This document shows positions 59,058 through 64,000 of a DNA stretch of 64,000 nucleotides, one piece after another. A model generated the notes under the pieces. That model saw only the letters and a program-made list of their open reading frames with translations, made no database searches and was not told the origin of the DNA. The DNA lies in contig CP085831.1 of NCBI GenBank assembly GCA_020809705.1, positions 1,798,001-1,862,000 on the forward strand. Direction: 5' to 3'. Every line of letters begins with the position of its first letter. Position 1 is the first letter of the stretch. A program made the translations under genes and the position numbers. The stretch is from Calonectria ilicicola. Its lineage: Eukaryota; Ascomycota; Sordariomycetes; Hypocreales; Nectriaceae.

Positions 59058-59453
59058 GTCTTGAAAGCCAAATGGTGTATTAATCGCCGAGACAAGGGTC
59101 TAATGATACCATTATTTGTGACACTGGGTCTAATTCAATAATAACCCCTTGTTTTGCTTTATCCATCTCCGCTAGCTTCCGCAAGCGTTTCCCCACCGAC
59201 AAAGTCTAACGACCCAGTGAAGAAATTTAGCTTCTTTAGCCTTTCATAGAGCTTGCAGGGGAGAGCTCCAACAATGGAATCTGTACCAGCTATTGAATAT
59301 TTATATCCAACCCTCTTTCCAGATTTCAAGCATCAGCTCAGACAAATCTGGCAAACAGATCAATACAAGGAACTAGCTACAGAGAACATTCTTGCTTTAT
59401 TTTGAGACGATTTCCATTCAGAGAAGAACATACGATTATCTGATCTGCCCTTC

Positions 59454-60638
59454 ATGGCGAAACAGTGGGATCCATTGACGGATATTCCGAACGTCTCCAA
59501 CAAGGTCATCGTGGTGACAGGTGGAACGTAAGTTCAGTCATTGAATAGCAAAAGCCACTCCCAAAGCTCTGACATATTTGACTTAATAGCTGCGGAATTG
59601 GATTTTCGACAGTCAAATTTCTTGCCCGAAGAGGAGCAAAGGTTTATTTCACAACGCGAACTCGATCGAAGGCTGAAAAGACGAAAGAGGCTCTATTGGC
59701 TAGTGACCCAAACATCAAAGCTCAGAATGTAGAGTGGCTGCTATTGGACTTTTTTGATCCAAGGAGTATAAATGATGCTGCTGAAGAGTTGAAAATGAAG
59801 GAAAGAAAATTGGACATTCTAAGTATTACCCCAGGTACTGTATCTGGCAGATTTGAATGTTGCTAACACGTAATTGACAGTCAATAACGCCGCCGCTGCA
59901 ACATCTTCCACCGACCTGGTGGCTGGTGGATATGAACAACACATGGTGGCTAAGTAGGTTTTGGACCCTTTGCACTGATGCATATTTTCTTACATTATTA
60001 GCCATATGGGACCTTTTCTCTTCACCAACCGAGTTTTGCCACTCCTCAAGAATGCCTTGAAAGAAAATAGGGCTGATGTGAGGATAATCAGTCTCAGCTC
60101 CACAGCTCAGACGACTATGCTGCCACACAACTTCCAATTTCAGTTCGAGTCTGCCGTGGCTCTCAAGGATCCGATTCCCACACATCCTTGGCAGTGGAGA
60201 TATGGTGGTAGATTCATGTTTGGTTTCGACATGGTCCGTTATGCTGTCTCAAAGGTTGCAATCACGATGTTCATCAGGGAATTACAGCGCCGGCTAGAGG
60301 AGCAAGGCTATCCCATTATATGCTTAGCCGTCCATCCTGGAGAGGTCCTGACCGAAACCTTACTGGAACTCAATAATTCGCTGGTCAAGACTATAGCCCG
60401 TATGTCTTTTGTTACATCTGATCAAGGCGCAGCAACACCCGTCTTCGCGGCCACAGCCAGTGAGGTTCGAAATAATGCAGAAAAGTACAAAGGCAAGTTT
60501 ATACTACCTATTGGAAAGGTCGAATCCCCCAATCCAGTTGTTGAGGACGAGAACCAAGTTCGAGGTCTATGGCTGAACACGACTATTGAGGTCAACAAGC
60601 AGCTTCTGGCTCATAATCTACCTTTGCTAGAGGATTAG
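59454..60638 (+). CDS. Short-chain dehydrogenase/reductase
   Basis: Exons 59454-59527, 59590-59822, 59881-59953 and 60002-60638 give 338 aa, all in phase. Motifs: the NAD(P) site VVTGGTCGIG spans intron 1, the NNA motif follows intron 2 (LDIL-INNAA), the catalytic serine lies in ISLSS, and YAVSK carries the Tyr and Lys. Hence a complete classical SDR, best matching retinol-dehydrogenase/WWOX-like enzymes; the substrate is unknown. The same frame extends upstream to ATG 59274 through a single TGA at 59403-59405; I start at 59454 because the stop intervenes. Confidence 0.88.
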
Positions 60639-62149
60639 TAGGCAATGAAGATGGAGGGAGTGAGTTGGCTATTTATTTTCTGTCAGGTAATATAGAAATC
60701 AATTATTTCGCTTTTCTTTCCTGCAAACCTAATCCCCTCCCCCCCCTCAGGACAATAATGGACAACATTAAACATGACTATTCAGTGTTTCTCTCTCTTT
60801 GGGCATTAAATCAACATCTTCGAGTTCACTGTCATGATCCGAGGCGAGGACTATAATACTAATAGCCGTACTGGGGCTAACCAATCTTTCAAGCATTGAT
60901 TCAGATTCGACGTCTTCTTGTCGCATACGCTGCAACAGAATATCCGACGATCCTCGAGTTTGCGTTCTTAGAAATGCATCGTCATCCCTTCTCTGATTCT
61001 CCGAGCTTGATTGGTTTGTGTTCAAGGCACAATAGGTTCGTGAGCCGGCATTCACAATCGTCTACTGTATTGTATATCGTGCTAACAGGTAAAATGGAAA
61101 CAGGCAATTTTGGAAAAGGCTTTTTGGTTTGTTTTCTTCAAATCTCAACATGCCACAGCATTGTTTAGCGTTAGGACTATATACCAGAGGTGATTGTTAA
61201 TATTTGGCACTAAAGATGATACTCAAAGCAGAGAAAAGGCGCCTCAGGCTTTTGATTGTGCGGCTTACCCATTGCGTATCCATCATCACCCGTACATCAC
61301 AGCCCATCAGCCGCCACAATCCTTCATGGGGTTGCCTATCTTGAAAACTTAGACTAGCCTCTGTTTTTAAACAAAGGTCCTCAGCGGAAAAGATAAATGA
61401 ATGCCAATGGGTTGTTTCTCATTTCGTACTTGTTTCTCTGATGAGCATAGGGAATTCTTCGCCGCGTGCGTTTCCTTAATAACAGCGATTGATCTACTTT
61501 CAAGTGAATTTATAGTAAATTTTAATACACTCTTATCAAGCATATCTCATATTGACATGGGGTTCTCTACATCGCCTCGAAGAAAGACATTGCTACGTAG
61601 GAAGCACCTAAATTAGTCGCTGAACGAGCCGGATTATTGTGGCATTTTTCGTTTTTGTTTTAAAATAAAATGATAAATGAAGAGGTTTTCCATTTACCAT
61701 TGATATAACCTGTAAGACGCCATGTCGTACCCCAAGCGGGGGCCGGATGCTGGTTGTTCAATCAAAATCCCAATCTCGAGGCCATTGTACCATCGTGCTC
61801 ATTGGCCTTAGCTCAGCCACTGGATTAGCTGCGAACTACAAATCTGCCTCGAATTTGGCGCCCATAGTCGGTTCTCACAGACCGGCCGTGCTATGACGTG
61901 GCTTCACGCTTCATTCGCCAGCCTTGTGCGGCTGAACTAGTCGTCTCACTCTGGTGTGGCAGTGCAACGAATCGTTGGCCGAGGCAGACAGTTTTATGCG
62001 GCATTTCGGAACACAAGCGCTAAGCCATCGTCTACAAATGGCCGCCAGGCCGGCTGCCTTGGAATCCGCGCGTTGCCTCATACGGGCGCCCGGTTTCTTG
62101 TGAAAAAGAGGGGGAGGCAATGGCTGAGAAGGCGACACTCGATGATGAA
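60639..62149. other. 1.5-kb intergenic region
   Basis: No credible gene; short frames at 60665-61168 and 61401-61616 lack signal peptides, domains or intron support. Confidence 0.4.
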
Positions 62150-62157
62150 TATAAATA
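62150..62157 (+). promoter_or_regulatory. TATA box of the ubiquitin-like gene
   Basis: TATAAATA about 145 bp before the ATG at 62301. Confidence 0.45.
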
Positions 62158-62205
62158 GCCTTGTCTGTAAGACGTCTGCCATTTTGTAGTCTCAGAAGCA
62201 TTTGG

Positions 62206-62290
62206 TCCGACATCATCATCACCACCACTACCACTCCACTACTACCATCTACAACTATTACCCACCTACCACTACTACCCACCCACCCCA
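62206..62290 (+). repeat. Low-complexity C/A/T trinucleotide-rich leader
   Basis: A G-free run of ATC, ACC and TAC triplets fills the presumed 5' UTR of the ubiquitin-like gene. Confidence 0.6.
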
Positions 62291-62300
62291 CTCAGCTTCA

Positions 62301-62916
62301 ATGACCTCCACTAAGAACGTACCTTCGGGTAGCTCGACCATGACAGAAACCAAAAGGGAAATCGTGGTCAAAGGGCGTCAGTTTCGTTAATTTTACATAC
62401 CTTAGTACCTTCTAACATTTTTTAGCCAAAGAGCTCTTTGAAGTCACGCACACCTCCCAAGAGACCATTGCAGACTTGAAGGCTAAAATCGAGGAATTGT
62501 ATGGGCATCCACGTAGCAGCCAATCATTCTGGTTTCGCAACTCAGAGGATCAACGTGAAGAAATTGGGAATACAAGGCAGCTTGCGGAACTCGGGAACCG
62601 AGTAGGTAGACTGCATTTGGAAGTCAACGCTGACGCGCAAAATCCTTACACGCAAAACGCAACGGAATCTGGTGCGGGCGCGGGTTCAGCAAATAATGAG
62701 AACAGTATCACCAATGGAAATAATAGGATTGGTCAGGTGGATGCAGAGGGCGAAGCAAGAGCCAGTGCTGGCAACTATCACAGCGAGGAAGCGATAAAAA
62801 ACGGAAGCCGCGACATGAAGGGAGCAAATAACTCCGTCGGCGGTGCGCGGCTGAAGGAGAAAGCGAATGTATTTGTCGGAGATGTATTTGGTGGACCCAG
62901 TCCTTTTTCTCGGTAG
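62301..62916 (+). CDS. Ubiquitin-like-fold protein with low-complexity tail
   Basis: Exons 62301-62376 and 62426-62916 (49-bp intron, GTCAGT...TAG) give 188 aa. Residues about 18-85 look like a ubiquitin fold: strand REIVVKG, strand LFEVTHTSQ, helix ETIADLKAKIEELYG, then FWFRNSED and a closing strand GRLHLEVN. The remainder is Asn/Gly/Glu-rich and probably disordered. There is no C-terminal diglycine, so conjugation is unlikely. No closer family is recognised. Confidence 0.6.
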
Positions 62917-64000
62917 ATTTCCATGGTTATATTAATATGTAGCGATACTATATAGAATTACTTAGTTTGTGAGATAGCATAAATTATTGTATTTGTAGGC
63001 ATTTTGATCCTGAAATTAAAAACAATGTATTATTCATTTGAGCAAGCCGACCGTCACACACTGACACTAGGAATTGTAAATGTCCAGACAGGGTGAGTGG
63101 AATGATCGAAAAAGCTCGATCACTAAATCTCCTCCAATTACAAAATGAACTTGACCAAATTTTAGATGAAATATGTAAGAGGCGTTATTAACCTTTTCCA
63201 TTAGTAATTGATCGTGATCTGGTATCATCGAGTGGAGTGGATCACTTGGTACAGTTCATTAATTGCCTACTTAACCCAGGATCTGCACATCGGATAGTCA
63301 TCTCATTGTAAATATGACAAAATAGCGCATCTGACGATCAATTATTAGTACTCTTAGTTTCGCCCTTTGAGAATTGTAAATATTTGACCCGACTAATATT
63401 GATTATTCTCGAAGGATTGTCTTGGTTATAACCACCAACTTAATAATCATGCCGTGCAATAGACTGGGTTTGATAAGAAAAGGCCACATGATTTGTACCA
63501 CGGGAAATTTTGTGGGTATTTGTAGAAGGAGTCCGAGTGTCCCCATTGATTCAGACTTGTAGAAATCGGTTTCAGCAAAGGCTTACTTCCGTGGGGCGAT
63601 CAACGAGATCCCAACCTAGATCGTGGATAAGTTTATGTGCTTCACAAAATCTCTCATGCAGATCCGTGTATCTAATCTTCATAGTCTTTAGATTATGCTT
63701 CAACTAGCTTAACCTTCGTTCTCACTTACCTATCATTCCAAGCAATGTTAAGAGAGAAGAAATTCTGAATATGGAAAGGTCATCCCCCCACATTAGAATT
63801 CCATGTGGTCCCGCAACCGCTCAAACTCCCACGGAGCTAGACGCCTTACAATCTCCTCATTCCTTGTTCCCCTTTTCCTCCTTCACGTTTTAATAGATAA
63901 TGTAGCATAATGGCTTCGCTAATCTAGAGTAAAAGCTAGGCATTGGACATTATGTCCAACAAAACCAGAGTGCGCCTTGTATGGGCATTGCAATTGCACA
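62917..64000. other. 3' flank without recognisable gene
   Basis: About 1.1 kb of moderately AT-rich sequence without a credible reading frame on either strand. Confidence 0.4.

Noticed and set aside
1..64000. CRISPR arrays, rRNA genes and bacterial-type operons
   Set aside because: None seen; the gene structure is eukaryotic throughout.

Overview
The window is nuclear DNA of a filamentous ascomycete (Pezizomycotina). The evidence is short GT-AG introns of about 45-65 bp with CTAAC/CTGAC-like branch sites, Zn2Cys6 regulators, HET-domain genes, LysM and killer-toxin-like GH18 proteins, and an AT-rich block carrying the C-to-T/G-to-A signature of repeat-induced point mutation (RIP). A Sordariomycete, perhaps a hypocrealean host- or litter-associated fungus, fits the secreted repertoire, but the species cannot be named from sequence alone.

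Layout. 0.4-7 kb: a membrane-anchored SGNH/GDSL hydrolase, an F-box pseudogene with three in-frame stops, and a DUF3433-type membrane protein. 7-12 kb: a deuterolysin (M35) protease and a small secreted cysteine-containing protein. 12-20.7 kb: a nested mobile element. A Fot1/Pot2-like DNA transposon (33-bp perfect inverted ends including TA duplications) is split by a 6,898-bp Gypsy-type LTR retrotransposon (two 399-bp LTRs, GATAT target duplication), and all of it is heavily RIP-mutated. 21-29 kb: a broken nucleotidyltransferase/HEPN-like gene, an Egh16-like remnant, a HET gene with two in-frame stops, and a pectate lyase. 30-38.7 kb: a 15-exon killer-toxin-like GH18 chitinase divergent from a six-module LysM protein. 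38.8-52 kb: an F-box protein, then an island of two paralogous multi-pass membrane proteins around a HET-ankyrin protein and a second HET protein. 53-60.6 kb: an NmrA-like protein, two Zn2Cys6 regulators (one with an in-frame stop) and a short-chain dehydrogenase. 62.3 kb: a ubiquitin-like-domain protein. The last kilobase holds no recognisable gene.

Themes. (1) Secreted attack on polysaccharide, protein and chitin: esterase, deuterolysin, pectate lyase, chitinase plus LysM. (2) Allorecognition or immunity-like genes: three HET genes, one fused to about 25 ankyrin repeats, plus a nucleotidyltransferase/HEPN-like fusion. The two HET-linked membrane paralogs are the best candidate for an undescribed system. 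(3) Several genes are open except for isolated TAG or TGA codons, never TAA. These are either decay by C:G-to-T:A mutation or sites for A-to-I mRNA editing (UAG/UGA to UGG). Two lie exactly where the family normally has tryptophan. (4) Unusual splicing: a 6-nt microexon inside the chitinase catalytic motif and four inferred GC-AG introns.
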